A stretch of DNA of 64,000 bases from an uncultured Erysipelotrichaceae bacterium (GCA_945877255.1 CAMCRE010000006.1:21270-85269); one strand, 5' to 3'. Positions 43,972 through 55,273 are shown, numbered from the stretch's first letter. The notes: generated by a model not told the origin, from the sequence alone. Numbers and translations are program-made.

Positions 43972-43986
43972 GAATGTGGTGATAAA

Positions 43987-44496
43987 ATGAAAGAGAAAAT
44001 AAAAACAGAAATGAAATCTTGGCTTATTGTACTTGTTATTGGAATAATTGGTGGATTTTTACTTACTAATTACGTTGTTAAGGTTGCGAAAATTAGTGGT
44101 GAAAGTATGGCTGACACATTAAAACATGGTGAAATTGGTATAACATCTGTTTTTAAAGCTAAGTTTTTAAATATTAAAAGATTTGATATTGTGGTGATTA
44201 ATGAAAAAAGTGAAGGTTATTGGATTAAAAGAGTAGTTGGTTTACCGAATGAAAAATTAGAGTACCGTCAAGGTGTGTTATACATTAATGACCAAAAAAT
44301 TGATGAACCATTTTTAAATAAAAAATATTTAGGAAATATTGCACCGATTCAACTAAAAGAAAATGAATATTATGTATTAGGTGATAATCGTGATAATTCT
44401 ACTGATTCAAGAGTAATTGGTCCAGTCATGAAAAAAGATATTGAAAGTGCAGGTTTTTTCGTTATTTTACCGCTTAATAAGGTAGGTATTAAATAA
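43987..44496 (+). CDS. type I signal peptidase, first copy
   Basis: The 169-residue protein has one N-terminal membrane helix (about 12-31) and the SipS-type catalytic dyad: Ser40 in S-G-E-S-M and Lys81 in W-I-K-R-V-V-G, with G-D-N-R-D-N-S-T-D-S-R near 127. The usual proline after the serine (S-M-x-P-T) is Asp43 here. It shares one base with a second signal peptidase gene. Tandem copies next to a sortase-type substrate recall pilus-locus SipA, but no sortase is present in this window. Confidence 0.9.
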   Translation: MKEKIKTEMKSWLIVLVIGIIGGFLLTNYVVKVAKISGESMADTLKHGEIGITSVFKAKFLNIKRFDIVVINEKSEGYWIKRVVGLPNEKLEYRQGVLYINDQKIDEPFLNKKYLGNIAPIQLKENEYYVLGDNRDNSTDSRVIGPVMKKDIESAGFFVILPLNKVGIK

Positions 44497-45008
44497 TGAA
44501 AAAAGGAATTATTGCTTTAGAGTACCTGTTTTCTATTTTAGCTGCCACGATTATCACAATTTGCTTAGTGACGTTTGTGTTGAAACCTGCTAAAGTACAA
44601 GGTAATTCAATGTATCCAACGTTAAAAAATAATGAAAGAGTGCTAACGAGTGTAATTTCTGTAATAATAGATGAACCACGTCGTTTTGATATCGTTATTA
44701 TCAAAAGAAACACAAATGAAGAATGGGTTAAAAGAGTAATTGCATTACCATATGAAACGGTTAAAGTCGAAAATAATCAATTATATATTAATGGTAATAT
44801 TGTCGCTGAGCCATTTTTAACTCAAGGCGTTATCACAAAAGATTTCAGTGAAATTAAATTGAATGCTGATGAATATTTTGTAATGGGTGATAATCGTGAG
44901 CATTCAATGGATTCACGTTTTATTACATCGCCAATTAAAAGAAAAGATATTATTGCAAAACATGCAGCAGTGTATTTTCCATTTAATGAAATGAGGATTT
45001 TAAAATGA
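44496..45008 (+). CDS. type I signal peptidase, second copy
   Basis: The 170-residue protein has one membrane helix (about 7-29), Ser38 in G-N-S-M-Y-P-T, Lys79 in W-V-K-R-V-I and G-D-N-R-E-H-S-M-D-S-R, so it is fully canonical. Its stop overlaps the rbgA start by 4 bases. In Staphylococcus and Bacillus a sip gene also precedes rbgA-rnhB, so this copy is likely the ancestral housekeeping enzyme and the first a duplicate. Confidence 0.93.
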   Translation: MKKGIIALEYLFSILAATIITICLVTFVLKPAKVQGNSMYPTLKNNERVLTSVISVIIDEPRRFDIVIIKRNTNEEWVKRVIALPYETVKVENNQLYINGNIVAEPFLTQGVITKDFSEIKLNADEYFVMGDNREHSMDSRFITSPIKRKDIIAKHAAVYFPFNEMRILK

Positions 45009-45865
45009 GTGAAAAATTAAATATTCATTGGTTTCCTGGCCATATGACAAAAGCACGACGTCAAATGGAATCATCATTGAAATTAGTAGATTGTGTAATA
45101 GAGTTAAGAGATGCGAGAATACCGTATTCTAGTGAAAATCCAATGTTAAAACAATTAATGAATCATAAAAAAAGATTAATCGTTTTGACGAAAAAAGATC
45201 TCGCAAATAAAGAAGATACTAAATTATGGGTTAAACGTTTAACGAATGATGATACGATGGTTGTAGCATTAAATGTGTTACAAGATAACACAAAAGCGAT
45301 AATAAAAGAATCAGTTGTACAACTCATGCAGCCACTAATTGATCGTCAAATTAGAAAAAAAATGAAACCACGTGCAATACGATGTATGGTAGTTGGGATA
45401 CCAAACGTTGGGAAATCAACGTTAATTAACCAAATTGCGAAAAAGAAAATAGCCCAAACTGGAAATATGCCTGGTGTTACAAAAGCATTACAGTGGGTAA
45501 AAGTAGATAACGTTATTGAATTATTAGATACACCAGGTGTGTTATGGCCTAAATTTGATGATGCGAAAGTTGCATTAAACTTAGCGATTATTGGTTCCAT
45601 CAAAGATGCAATTATTCCTTTAAATGAAATTGCGTTAAAAGCAATGGATCATTTAATACAATATTATCCTGAAGCAATCTCAAGTTTTTATAACATTGAG
45701 ATTCAATCAACTGCTTGGGAAACATTATTGTTAATAGGGAAAAAAAGAGGTTATTACTTAAATCAAGAAATAGATGAGAAAAGATTAATTGATGCATTTA
45801 TGAAAGATATTCGTAGTGAAAAATTTACTGCCATTACATGGGAGAAAGTTAGTGATGTTGAATGA
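45005..45865 (+). CDS. rbgA: ribosome biogenesis GTPase RbgA (YlqF)
   Basis: The 286-residue protein starts with W-F-P-G-H-M-T-K-A-R-R, and its G motifs are circularly permuted: T-K-K-D (G4, about 58-61) comes before G-I-P-N-V-G-K-S-T (G1, about 131) and D-T-P-G-V (G3, about 177). RbgA matures the 50S subunit. The order sip-rbgA-rnhB is conserved in Bacillales. Confidence 0.95.
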   Translation: MSEKLNIHWFPGHMTKARRQMESSLKLVDCVIELRDARIPYSSENPMLKQLMNHKKRLIVLTKKDLANKEDTKLWVKRLTNDDTMVVALNVLQDNTKAIIKESVVQLMQPLIDRQIRKKMKPRAIRCMVVGIPNVGKSTLINQIAKKKIAQTGNMPGVTKALQWVKVDNVIELLDTPGVLWPKFDDAKVALNLAIIGSIKDAIIPLNEIALKAMDHLIQYYPEAISSFYNIEIQSTAWETLLLIGKKRGYYLNQEIDEKRLIDAFMKDIRSEKFTAITWEKVSDVE

Positions 45866-46466
45866 GTTTGAAAATAAATTTTGGATTGAGGATAAATATA
45901 TTTTAGGAATAGATGAAGCAGGTCGTGGACCATTAGCAGGTGAATTAGTTGTTGCTGGTGTCGTGCTTCCGATTGGCTATAGTAACGAGATGATTAATGA
46001 TTCTAAAAAATTAACACCAAAAAAACGTCAACAACTTTATGAAATTTTAAAAAAAGATGCAATTGAAATTATTGTGGAAGTTGTTGCAGTGGAAAAAATA
46101 GATAGCTTAAATATTTATCAAGCAACGAAACAAGCAATGCAAAATATTGCTTTAAGATCTAAATATGCACAATATACGATTACAGATGCGATGCCACTTG
46201 AATTAGTGAATAGCAGTGCAATTATAAAAGGTGATCAAAAAAGCACGAGCATTGCAGCTGCAAGTATTGTGGCGAAAGTAGAGCGTGATGCGTTAATGCA
46301 ACAATATCATCTACAACATCCAGAATATGGTTTTGCACAACATAAAGGCTATGGCACAAAAAAACATATTGAAGCGATATATAAATATGGTGTATTACCG
46401 ATACATCGAAAATCTTATCAACCAGTGAAAGGAATAGTTGAAAATGATAGCAACACTAAGAGGTAA
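45855..46466 (+). CDS. rnhB: ribonuclease HII
   Basis: I start at the ATG at 45855, 11 bases inside rbgA, behind GGAGAAAG (203 residues). Motifs: G-I-D-E-A-G-R-G-P-L-A-G (about 18-29), D-S-K-K-L, and D-A-M in place of the usual D-A-L/D-x-x-L, with K-G-D-Q-K-S-x-S-I-A-A-A-S-I-V-A-K-V. It removes ribonucleotides and RNA primers from RNA:DNA hybrids. It overlaps ruvA by 23 bases. Confidence 0.94.
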   Translation: MLNEFENKFWIEDKYILGIDEAGRGPLAGELVVAGVVLPIGYSNEMINDSKKLTPKKRQQLYEILKKDAIEIIVEVVAVEKIDSLNIYQATKQAMQNIALRSKYAQYTITDAMPLELVNSSAIIKGDQKSTSIAAASIVAKVERDALMQQYHLQHPEYGFAQHKGYGTKKHIEAIYKYGVLPIHRKSYQPVKGIVENDSNTKR

Positions 46467-47007
46467 AGTTTTATTTAAAAATTTTAATTCGGCAATTATT
46501 GAAGTGAATAATATTGGTTATAAAGTATTGATGAATACGAATAAATTAAGTCAAAATAGTGAAATATTAATTTATACGCATTTACAAGTGAAAGAAGATG
46601 CACATACGTTGTTTGGATTCACAAATCTAAATGATTTGAATTTATTTGAAAAGTTAATAAGTGTTAAAGGAATCGGATGTAAAACGGCGATTAATTTTTT
46701 CACAATGTATGAATCACATGAAATTGCAAGAGCGATTGAAGCTAGTGATATTGCTTTTTTAAAACGTTTACCACAAATTGGTATGAAAGCTGCTCAGCAA
46801 ATTATACTTGATTTAAAAGGGAAATTACACTTGGAACAAACAACAGAAAATCGTGCATTAAATGATGCGATTGAAGCATTAAGTGCATTAGGATATAGTA
46901 GTACAGAATTAAAATCAATTCAAAAACAATTAGCGACGTATCAATATGATTCTAGTGATAGTTATATTAAACAAGCACTTCAAATAATTGCAGGAGGTAA
47001 AAAATGA
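46444..47007 (+). CDS. ruvA: Holliday junction helicase subunit RuvA
   Basis: I start at the ATG at 46444 (MIATLRGKV), giving 187 residues; it lies inside the end of rnhB in another frame. An N-terminal OB fold (about 1-62), two helix-hairpin-helix parts ([12 protein letters not shown] and L-P-Q-I-G-M-K-A-A) and a C-terminal RuvB-binding domain (A-L-S-A-L-G-Y) are visible. The stop overlaps ruvB by 4 bases. Confidence 0.93.
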   Translation: MIATLRGKVLFKNFNSAIIEVNNIGYKVLMNTNKLSQNSEILIYTHLQVKEDAHTLFGFTNLNDLNLFEKLISVKGIGCKTAINFFTMYESHEIARAIEASDIAFLKRLPQIGMKAAQQIILDLKGKLHLEQTTENRALNDAIEALSALGYSSTELKSIQKQLATYQYDSSDSYIKQALQIIAGGKK

Positions 47008-47996
47008 GTCGTATCATTGATGGTGAAAAATTAATTGATGATGAAGAGTTAACGTTGCGTCCGCAAACTTTAGATGAGTATATTGGACAAAGTGATTTAA
47101 AAGAAAATCTGCAAATATTTATGGATGCGGCTAAATCACGAGAGGAAACGTTAGATCATGTGTTATTATATGGTCCACCAGGTTTAGGTAAAACAACGTT
47201 GTCCCATATTATTGCAACTGAAATGAATGGTAATATTAAAACGACATCTGGTCCAGCTATTGATAAAGCTGGTGATTTAGCTGCGATTCTTTCTACTTTA
47301 GAAGCTGGTGATGTGTTGTTTATTGATGAAATTCATCGTCTTTCTAAAACGATTGAAGAAATACTTTATCCAGCAATGGAAGATTATTGTTTAGACATTG
47401 TCGTTGGAAAAGAGGCGAGTGTGCGTAATATTCGTATTGATTTACCACCATTTACACTTGTGGGTGCAACAACAAGGGCGGGTGATTTAAGTGCACCATT
47501 AAGAGATCGTTTTGGTATTGTGGCTGCGTTACAATTTTACAACTTAAATGAGTTATCGCAAATTGTGGCACGTACGTCAAAAGTAATGAATTGTGTGATT
47601 GATGATGAAGCAGTTATTGAAATAGCAAAAAGATCACGTGGTACACCACGTATTGCTAATCGTTTATTTAGACGAGTGCGTGATTTTGCCCAAGTGTTAA
47701 ATAATGGTGTCATATCATTTGAAATTGCGAAAATTGCACTTGATAAATTAAAAGTCGATAAATTAGGTTTAGATGGTGTCGATCAAAAATATTTAGTTGG
47801 TATTATTGAAAGATTTAATGGAGGACCAGTTGGACTAGAAGCGATTGCTTCTAGTATTGGAGAAGAAGCAACAACATTAGAAGATGTTTATGAACCTTAT
47901 TTACTACAAATTGGTTTTTTAATGCGTACGCCTCGTGGGCGTGTTGTAAGTGATAAAGCTTACCAACATTTAAATATTGCTAAACCAATTAAGTGA
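47004..47996 (+). CDS. ruvB: Holliday junction helicase motor RuvB
   Basis: The 330-residue AAA+ protein has R-P-x-x-L-D-E-Y-I-G-Q near the start, Walker [10 protein letters not shown] (about 56-64), F-I-D-E-I-H-R-L (Walker B), G-A-T-T-R-A-G, and a C-terminal winged helix ending [10 protein letters not shown]. It drives branch migration with RuvA. Confidence 0.97.
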   Translation: MSRIIDGEKLIDDEELTLRPQTLDEYIGQSDLKENLQIFMDAAKSREETLDHVLLYGPPGLGKTTLSHIIATEMNGNIKTTSGPAIDKAGDLAAILSTLEAGDVLFIDEIHRLSKTIEEILYPAMEDYCLDIVVGKEASVRNIRIDLPPFTLVGATTRAGDLSAPLRDRFGIVAALQFYNLNELSQIVARTSKVMNCVIDDEAVIEIAKRSRGTPRIANRLFRRVRDFAQVLNNGVISFEIAKIALDKLKVDKLGLDGVDQKYLVGIIERFNGGPVGLEAIASSIGEEATTLEDVYEPYLLQIGFLMRTPRGRVVSDKAYQHLNIAKPIK

Positions 47997-48011
47997 TTTC
48001 ATATAAATTTC

Positions 48012-48038
48012 AAGTTTGGAGTGATCCAAACTTTTATT
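48012..48038 (+). terminator. terminator after ruvB
   Basis: A 9-bp perfect stem (48012-48020 with 48025-48033) with a GTGA loop is followed by a T-rich run. Confidence 0.75.
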
Positions 48039-48118
48039 TTACCAAATATCTAATGTTAAAGATGATTTTTAGCCATTTTTTAATATATTACTTGAATTTA
48101 CGCAGGATCTTTCAGTCT

Positions 48119-48167
48119 ACTATTGTAAACAAAAAAGTTGACAACGATAGTATAAGTAACGTATAAT
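48119..48167 (+). promoter_or_regulatory. promoter of the metal ABC importer with a flanking imperfect dyad
   Basis: TTGACA (48138-48143, perfect) and TATAAT (48162-48167, perfect) have an 18-base spacer. ACTATTGT (48119-48126) and ACGATAGT (48144-48151) are near-inverted copies that flank the -35, a possible metalloregulator site. It does not match the AdcR or Zur boxes I know. Confidence 0.6.
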
Positions 48168-48184
48168 CCAATGGGAGGTAATTT

Positions 48185-49084
48185 ATGAAAAAAATAATTA
48201 CAGCGATGTTGGTTATGGCATTATTACTAATTGGATGTAATAAATCAACAGTAAATCAAAAAAAATTACAAATTTATGCAAGTTTTGATGTTATTGCAGA
48301 TTTCACAAAAAAAATAGTTGGCGATAAAGCAGATGTACATACGATTATTGAAAGTGGGGAAGAACCACATGACTATGAAATCTCCACGAAACAAATGGCA
48401 AACTTCACAAAAGCAGATGCGATTATATATAACGGTTTAGGAATGGAACCATGGATTGAAAAAGTAAAAGAAAACATAAAAAACGTTTCAATGATTGATA
48501 CTTCATATGGTGTAGAAGTTTTAAAAGGACATGAGCATGAGCATGAAGGTGAAAATCATGAAGAACATGCACATGAAATGAATCCACATATTTGGATGTC
48601 AATTAAAAATGCAATGAAACAATTAACGAATATTAAAGATCAATTAATTAAAATTGACGCAAATAATAAAGATTACTATGAAAACAATTATAAAACGTAT
48701 TTAGAGAAATTTAATACATTAGAGCAACAATTTGCAACACAGTTAAAATCAACTAAAACGAAAACATTTGTGGTATCACATGCTGCATACACTTATTTAG
48801 CATCTGATTATGGATTAGAAGAACATGCTATTAGTGGTATTTCACCAACAGATGAACCACAACTTGCAACATTAACGAAAATGAGTAAACTAATAAAAGA
48901 AGAAGCAGTTAAAACAATTTTCTTTGATCAAAGTATTTCATCTAACGTTAGTGCAGTATTAGCGAAAGAAGTTGGAGTAAAAACAAAAGTATTGTATTCA
49001 TTAGAAAAATATGAAAAAAATGAAGATTACATTTCTATGATGCAAAAAAATTTAGAAAGATTAGTTAAAGCATTAAATGAATAG
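48185..49084 (+). CDS. adcA: zinc-type ABC transporter substrate-binding lipoprotein
   Basis: The 299-residue protein has a lipoprotein signal (L-L-L-I-G-C, Cys18) and the cluster A-I (ZnuA/AdcA) fold. A His/Glu-rich loop (about residues 118-136, H-E-H-E-H-E-G-E-N-H-E-E-H-A-H) precedes M-N-P-H-I-W-M-S, and further metal histidines lie in E-P-H-D-Y-E and S-H-A-A-Y. The His-rich loop argues for zinc over manganese. It overlaps the ATPase gene by 8 bases. Confidence 0.9.
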   Translation: MKKIITAMLVMALLLIGCNKSTVNQKKLQIYASFDVIADFTKKIVGDKADVHTIIESGEEPHDYEISTKQMANFTKADAIIYNGLGMEPWIEKVKENIKNVSMIDTSYGVEVLKGHEHEHEGENHEEHAHEMNPHIWMSIKNAMKQLTNIKDQLIKIDANNKDYYENNYKTYLEKFNTLEQQFATQLKSTKTKTFVVSHAAYTYLASDYGLEEHAISGISPTDEPQLATLTKMSKLIKEEAVKTIFFDQSISSNVSAVLAKEVGVKTKVLYSLEKYEKNEDYISMMQKNLERLVKALNE

Positions 49085-49772
49085 TATTATAGAATTTAAA
49101 AACGTTAGTTTCGCTTATGATAAACATAATAAAGTATTACATAAAGTTAATTTTAAAATATACGAAAATGAGTTTGTGGCCATAACCGGACCAAACGGTT
49201 GTGGTAAATCAACACTACTAAAATTATTACTTAATCAATTAAAAAAAGAAACAGGAAGTATTACGATTATGGAACAAGAGCAACACTACAACTATCAAGT
49301 TATGGCGTATGTTCCACAAAACGTCGGATTATTATTTCAAAACTTTCCTGCTAATGTATATGAAGTAGTAGGAATGAACACAAAAAAAACGAAACAACAA
49401 GTAATAGAGATGATAAAAACAGTTGGATTAGAAAAACAAATAAAACACCGTATTACACAATTATCAGGTGGACAAATGCAAAGAGTAGCAATCGCAAAAG
49501 CATTAATTAATCAACCAAAAATATTAGTTTTAGATGAACCAACAACAGGAATTGATAAAGAATCGATGGTTTTACTTTATGAACTATTGCATCAACTATC
49601 TAAAAATGGCACAACAATTGTCATGGTTACACATGACTTAGCAGGATGTAAAAACTATATTACAAAAGCACTATGTTTAGAAGATGCACATATTTGTGAG
49701 TTAACGAAAGAAACGATTGAAGATGAATTATTACACAAACATCGACATCAGGTGGAAGAATGGAATTATTAG
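49077..49772 (+). CDS. adcC: zinc-type ABC transporter ATP-binding protein
   Basis: The 231-residue ATPase has Walker A G-P-N-G-C-G-K-S-T (about 36-44), a Q-loop at V-P-Q-N, signature L-S-G-G-Q-M-Q-R-V and Walker B I-L-V-L-D-E-P-T-T-G. It powers import by the AdcA/AdcB partners on either side and overlaps the permease gene by 13 bases. Confidence 0.92.
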   Translation: MNSIIEFKNVSFAYDKHNKVLHKVNFKIYENEFVAITGPNGCGKSTLLKLLLNQLKKETGSITIMEQEQHYNYQVMAYVPQNVGLLFQNFPANVYEVVGMNTKKTKQQVIEMIKTVGLEKQIKHRITQLSGGQMQRVAIAKALINQPKILVLDEPTTGIDKESMVLLYELLHQLSKNGTTIVMVTHDLAGCKNYITKALCLEDAHICELTKETIEDELLHKHRHQVEEWNY

Positions 49773-50548
49773 CGTTTGAATTTATAAGAAGAGCAATAAT
49801 CGTTGGTATTTTACTCGCAGCAGTATTACCTTGTATTGGAATGATTGTCGTACTAAAACGATTATCACTTGTAGGTGATGCATTATCACATGCATCTTTA
49901 GTAGGTGTAACATTAGGTATTTTACTAGGAATGAATCCGGTAATTGTGAGTATTGTGGTATGTGTAATTGCAGCATTATTAAGTGAAGTATTACGAAAAT
50001 ATATACCTAATTTTAAAGAAAATGCGATTATAATTATTTTATCATTATCAGTAGCATTATCCGGTATATTTTCTAGTAAAATCAAAAGCAGTGTTAATTT
50101 CACAAGTTATTTATTCGGTAGCATTGTTACTGTTACAAATACGGATGTATTCATTATTGCTGTACTTACAATACTTGTATTGAGTGTATTTGTATTACTG
50201 TACAAAAAATTATTTTTAATCACTTTAGATGAAAAAAATGCAATATTAAGTGGTATACCCGTCCAAAAAATAAATTTAATATTCACGATCGTTACTGCTA
50301 TTACAATTGCGATTGCTTCAAAAACAATAGGGGTATTAATTGTTTCTAGTTTAATGGTTATTCCAATATTATGTGCCATGCAAATCAGTAAAAGCTATTT
50401 TACCACGATTATAAATGGTATTATATTTTCATTAATATTTACGATTACAGGTATTATTTTATCGTATTATTTAGATTTACGACCAGGTGGAACGATTGCA
50501 CTAATTGCAGTATGTAGCTATATGTTGCTGTTATTAAAAAAACAATAA
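49760..50548 (+). CDS. adcB: zinc-type ABC transporter permease
   Basis: The 262-residue membrane protein has seven or eight helices and the cluster 9/ABC-3 permease pattern, with G-D-A-L-S-H-A-S-L-V-G-V near residues 37-48 and a late G-x-x-L-S-Y-Y-L-D-L-R-P-G-G segment. It forms the membrane channel for the ABC importer. Confidence 0.92.
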   Translation: MELLAFEFIRRAIIVGILLAAVLPCIGMIVVLKRLSLVGDALSHASLVGVTLGILLGMNPVIVSIVVCVIAALLSEVLRKYIPNFKENAIIIILSLSVALSGIFSSKIKSSVNFTSYLFGSIVTVTNTDVFIIAVLTILVLSVFVLLYKKLFLITLDEKNAILSGIPVQKINLIFTIVTAITIAIASKTIGVLIVSSLMVIPILCAMQISKSYFTTIINGIIFSLIFTITGIILSYYLDLRPGGTIALIAVCSYMLLLLKKQ

Positions 50549-50588
50549 AAATATGACTTTCTCATTACAGAAGATCATATTTTTTTTA
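50547..50588 (+). terminator. terminator of the metal importer operon
   Basis: A long imperfect hairpin (outer stem 50550-50556 with 50575-50581, continued by inner CT/AG pairs) is followed by T8. Confidence 0.7.
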
Positions 50589-50660
50589 TTAAATAAACAC
50601 TAAACTTTTAATGTAAAATTAAAAGTAGTATAATTTAAAAGGTTTAAAGGAGGAAATACA

Positions 50661-51281
50661 ATGTTATATGTATTAAAACATCCGTTAATCACACATAAAT
50701 TAACGCAGATGAGAAAGAGTACAACAGGAACAAAAGATTTCAGACAAAATTTGGACGAAATTGCAGGATTAATGGCATATGAAATTACAAGAGATATTCC
50801 ATTAAAAAACGTTAGTATTGAAACGCCGGTGACAGCGATGGAAACTTTTGAAGTATCAAAAGACATCATATTAGTACCGATATTAAGAGCAGGGCTGGGA
50901 ATGGTCAACGGAATCAGTAATTTAGTCCCAACCGTAAAAATTGCACACGTTGGGTTATATCGTGATGAAGAAACATTAGAACCACACACTTATTTTGCGA
51001 AATATCCAAAAAATATGGATCAAGCAATTTGTTTGATTGTGGACCCAATGTTAGCGACAGGAGGAAGTGCGATAGAAGCAATTAATTTAATTAAAAAGCA
51101 AGGCGCAACAGATATTAAATTAGTTTGTTTAGTGGGTGCACCAGAAGGTGTAAATGCAGTTGAAAAAGTACATTCAGATGTAGATATTTATTTAGCAGCA
51201 TTAGATGAAAAATTAAATGATAAAGGATATATTGTACCAGGATTAGGAGATGCAGGAGACCGTATATTTGGGACGAAATAA
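50661..51281 (+). CDS. upp: uracil phosphoribosyltransferase
   Basis: The 206-residue protein has the PRPP loop [12 protein letters not shown] near residue 127, the uracil-binding end [17 protein letters not shown] and the substrate segment P-I-L-R-A-G-L-G-M. It salvages uracil to UMP. A TATAAT (50629-50634) lies upstream. As in Bacillus and Staphylococcus it precedes the ATP synthase genes; the next small gene overlaps its end. Confidence 0.96.
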   Translation: MLYVLKHPLITHKLTQMRKSTTGTKDFRQNLDEIAGLMAYEITRDIPLKNVSIETPVTAMETFEVSKDIILVPILRAGLGMVNGISNLVPTVKIAHVGLYRDEETLEPHTYFAKYPKNMDQAICLIVDPMLATGGSAIEAINLIKKQGATDIKLVCLVGAPEGVNAVEKVHSDVDIYLAALDEKLNDKGYIVPGLGDAGDRIFGTK

Positions 51282-51453
51282 TCGTGCTATTCGTTTTACT
51301 GGGACATTACTAATCAGTCTTTTATTAGCGTTTTTAATCGGTTTTTATATTGATCAATATATGCATACAACACCGATCGGAATGCTAGTACTAGGAACAT
51401 ATGCAATTGTGGGTAATTTTATTATATTAATAAGGAGTCTACATGAGCGTTAA
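51250..51453 (+). CDS. AtpZ/AtpI-like two-helix membrane protein
   Basis: The frame gives 67 residues from an ATG inside upp; a TTG at 51268 with AGGAG ten bases upstream would give 61 residues and is equally likely. Two hydrophobic helices (about 18-36 and 44-61) resemble the AtpZ family, small proteins encoded before AtpI that are thought to help ATP synthase assembly or magnesium supply. It overlaps atpI by 11 bases. Confidence 0.65.
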   Translation: MQETVYLGRNNRAIRFTGTLLISLLLAFLIGFYIDQYMHTTPIGMLVLGTYAIVGNFIILIRSLHER

Positions 51454-51784
51454 AAAAATGTTAGAAGACATTACAAAAATAACACTAATTTTTATGATGA
51501 TATTAATTGGTATGAGTAGTTTTTTTGAAAAATTGCATATTGTGGTGATATCAGCTCTTCTTGCAACGATGATTAGTTTATTATGTTTGCAGTTAATTGC
51601 ACTTTCAACGTTGAACTTAAAAAAAGCAAAATGGCGAAGTTATATTGATTACGTTGTTAGAATGATCGTATACAGTCTTGGTATAGTAATTGCGATTAAA
51701 TTTAAGCTAAATTTAGTAATATTTTTAATTGGATTATTATTGTCTAAAATAGCGATTATTATTTATGGTATAAAAAGGAGATAA
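51443..51784 (+). CDS. atpI: ATP synthase protein I-like
   Basis: The 113-residue protein has four predicted membrane helices (about 12-27, 32-52, 70-85 and 88-107) and sits directly before atpB, the position of atpI. AtpI helps assemble the c-ring, notably in sodium ATP synthases. Sequence conservation is low, so the call rests on size, topology and place. Confidence 0.7.
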   Translation: MSVKKMLEDITKITLIFMMILIGMSSFFEKLHIVVISALLATMISLLCLQLIALSTLNLKKAKWRSYIDYVVRMIVYSLGIVIAIKFKLNLVIFLIGLLLSKIAIIIYGIKRR

Positions 51785-51785
51785 C

Positions 51786-52743
<958 letters not shown>

Positions 52744-52747
52744 AAAA

Positions 52748-53251
52748 ATGAATATTATTGTTGAAAATAATTTAGGAGTAGATTTACAAAATGTTTTAAT
52801 GGTTTTAGTTGCTACTTTAATTATTATTTTTATCGCAAAAAAATATTTCTGGAAAGTCGTATTGCAATATATTGCGGAGCGACAACAATATATTAATTCA
52901 CAATATGATGATGCATTGAAATCAAAACAAACTGCTGAAGCATTAAAATTAAACTATGAAGAAAAATTACAATCAGCAAGATTAGAAGCATCATCAATAA
53001 TTGAAAGTGGTAAAAAACAAGCACAACAAATATATCAAGAAAAAATGGATCAATCACGCCAAGAAAGTGAAAATTTATTGCAACGAACTTATGAAGCAAT
53101 TGAATTAGAGAAAAAACATGCTTCAGAGTCCATGCACCAACAAATTAAAGAAATTGCATTATTAGCGACAGAAAAAATTTTAAAAGAAAAAGTAGATTCA
53201 AATACACACGATCAGTATGTAGATGAATTTTTAAGTAATATTAATGAATAA
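52748..53251 (+). CDS. atpF: F0F1 ATP synthase subunit b
   Basis: The 167-residue protein has one N-terminal membrane helix (about 12-32) and then a long, charged, continuous helix (about 40-150), the peripheral stalk dimer. It overlaps atpH by 8 bases. Confidence 0.92.
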   Translation: MNIIVENNLGVDLQNVLMVLVATLIIIFIAKKYFWKVVLQYIAERQQYINSQYDDALKSKQTAEALKLNYEEKLQSARLEASSIIESGKKQAQQIYQEKMDQSRQESENLLQRTYEAIELEKKHASESMHQQIKEIALLATEKILKEKVDSNTHDQYVDEFLSNINE

Positions 53252-53756
53252 TATAGTAAAAGCATATTCTAATGCACTTTTTGAATTATGTGTTGAAAAA
53301 CAATGTTTAGAGCATGTTTATCAAGATATTACAATTATGGATGAAATAATTGATGATGCTTATTTGATGTTGTATATTCAACCAAACATTACTAAAAACA
53401 CGAAAAAACAAATGATGCAAGAAGTATTTAAAAATGTGAATCCATTATTATTAAATTTTGTGCAGATATTAATTGATAAAAATAAAATAAAGTATTTGAA
53501 AGCGATGTTTAATGAATTTATCATGCTATACAACAATTATCATGGAATTGTGGAGATCGTGATTCGTACAGCTAAACAGCTTTCAGAACAGCAAATTGAA
53601 CGAATAAAAACAGCTTTTGAGAAAAAATACGAAAAAAGAATTAAACCAAAAGTAATTATTGATGAAAAATTAATTGCGGGGATATCGATACGTATACAAG
53701 ATGAAACATTTGATTACAGTATCGCTAATCAATTAACGCAATTAAGAAATGGATAA
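53244..53756 (+). CDS. atpH: F0F1 ATP synthase subunit delta
   Basis: The 170-residue protein starts [14 protein letters not shown] and ends with a compact domain holding [12 protein letters not shown], both typical of the OSCP/delta subunit that joins the stalk to the alpha subunits. Confidence 0.92.
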   Translation: MNNIVKAYSNALFELCVEKQCLEHVYQDITIMDEIIDDAYLMLYIQPNITKNTKKQMMQEVFKNVNPLLLNFVQILIDKNKIKYLKAMFNEFIMLYNNYHGIVEIVIRTAKQLSEQQIERIKTAFEKKYEKRIKPKVIIDEKLIAGISIRIQDETFDYSIANQLTQLRNG

Positions 53757-53769
53757 GGGGGAGAAACAG

Positions 53770-55273
53770 TTGAGTTTAAAGCCTGAAGAAATTAGTAAAA
53801 TCATAAAACAACAAATTTCTGAATATGAATATGCTATTGAAAAAGATGAAGTTGGAAACGTCATTACAATCGGAGATGGCATAGCATTAGTACATGGTTT
53901 AGAAAAAGCAATGTATGGAGAATTATTGTTGTTACCTGAAAACACATATGGAATGGTGTTAAATTTAGAGGAAGAACATGTGGGTGTCGTGATTATGGGA
54001 GATGATTCACATATTAAAGAAGGCGATATCGTTAAACGTACTGGTAAAATTATTGAAGTTCCAGTAGGTGATGCCATGCTAGGGCGTGTTGTAAACGCAT
54101 TAGGACAACCAATTGATGGATTAGGGGAAATCATACCAACTAAACACATGCCAATTGAAAGAGTTGCAAGTGGTGTTATGACACGAAAAAGTGTACATCA
54201 ACCATTACAAACAGGTCTTAAAATTATTGATTCGATGATACCAATTGGAAAAGGACAAAGAGAATTAATTATTGGTGATCGTCAAACTGGAAAAACAACT
54301 ATCGCAATTGATACAATTTTAAATCAACACGATAAAGATGTGATTTGTGTGTATGTGGCGATTGGACAAAAGGCGAGTACGATTGCACATATCGTAGAAA
54401 AATTAAAACAAGCTAACGCTTTAAAATATACAACAGTAGTTAGTGCGACAGCTTCAGAATCTGCACCGTTACAATATCTTGCACCATATGCAGGATGTAC
54501 AATTGCAGAATATTGGATGGATCAAGGAAAAGATGTTTTAATCGTGTATGATGATTTATCTAAACATGCGGTAGCATATCGAACATTATCACTATTGTTG
54601 CGTCGTCCACCAGGAAGAGAAGCATATCCAGGTGATGTGTTTTATTTACACTCAAGATTATTAGAAAGAGCGGCAAAACTAAATGCACAACACGGTAATG
54701 GATCATTAACAGCATTACCTATTATTGAAACACAAGCTGGTGATATTTCAGCTTATATCCCAACAAATGTTATTTCAATTACAGACGGACAAATTTTCTT
54801 ACAAACTGAATTATTTAATGCGGGAATTAGACCAGCTGTAGATAGTGGTTTTTCTGTTTCTCGTGTAGGTAGCAGTGCACAAAGTAAGGCGATGAAAAAA
54901 GTGTCTGCTTCGCTAAAATTAGAGTTAGCACAGTATCGTGAATTACAAGCATTTACTAAATTTGGTTCTGATTTAGATGCTGCTACAAAAGCAGTATTAG
55001 ATCATGGGGAAAGATTGACGGCGTTATTAGTGCAACCACAATATTCACCGTTGTCTGTTAGTGATCAAGTTATTTCATTATTTGCGGCTAAGCATCACTT
55101 CCTAACAAATATAGATATTCAAGAAATTCGTGAATTTGAATCACAATTACATCGCTATATTAAAACAGAATATGCAACTTTATATGAAACGTTGTCTACT
55201 ACGTTAACGTTAGATGATGAAATTGAATCACAGTTGAAAGTTGCAATCGCGCAATTTAAACATATAAACGATT

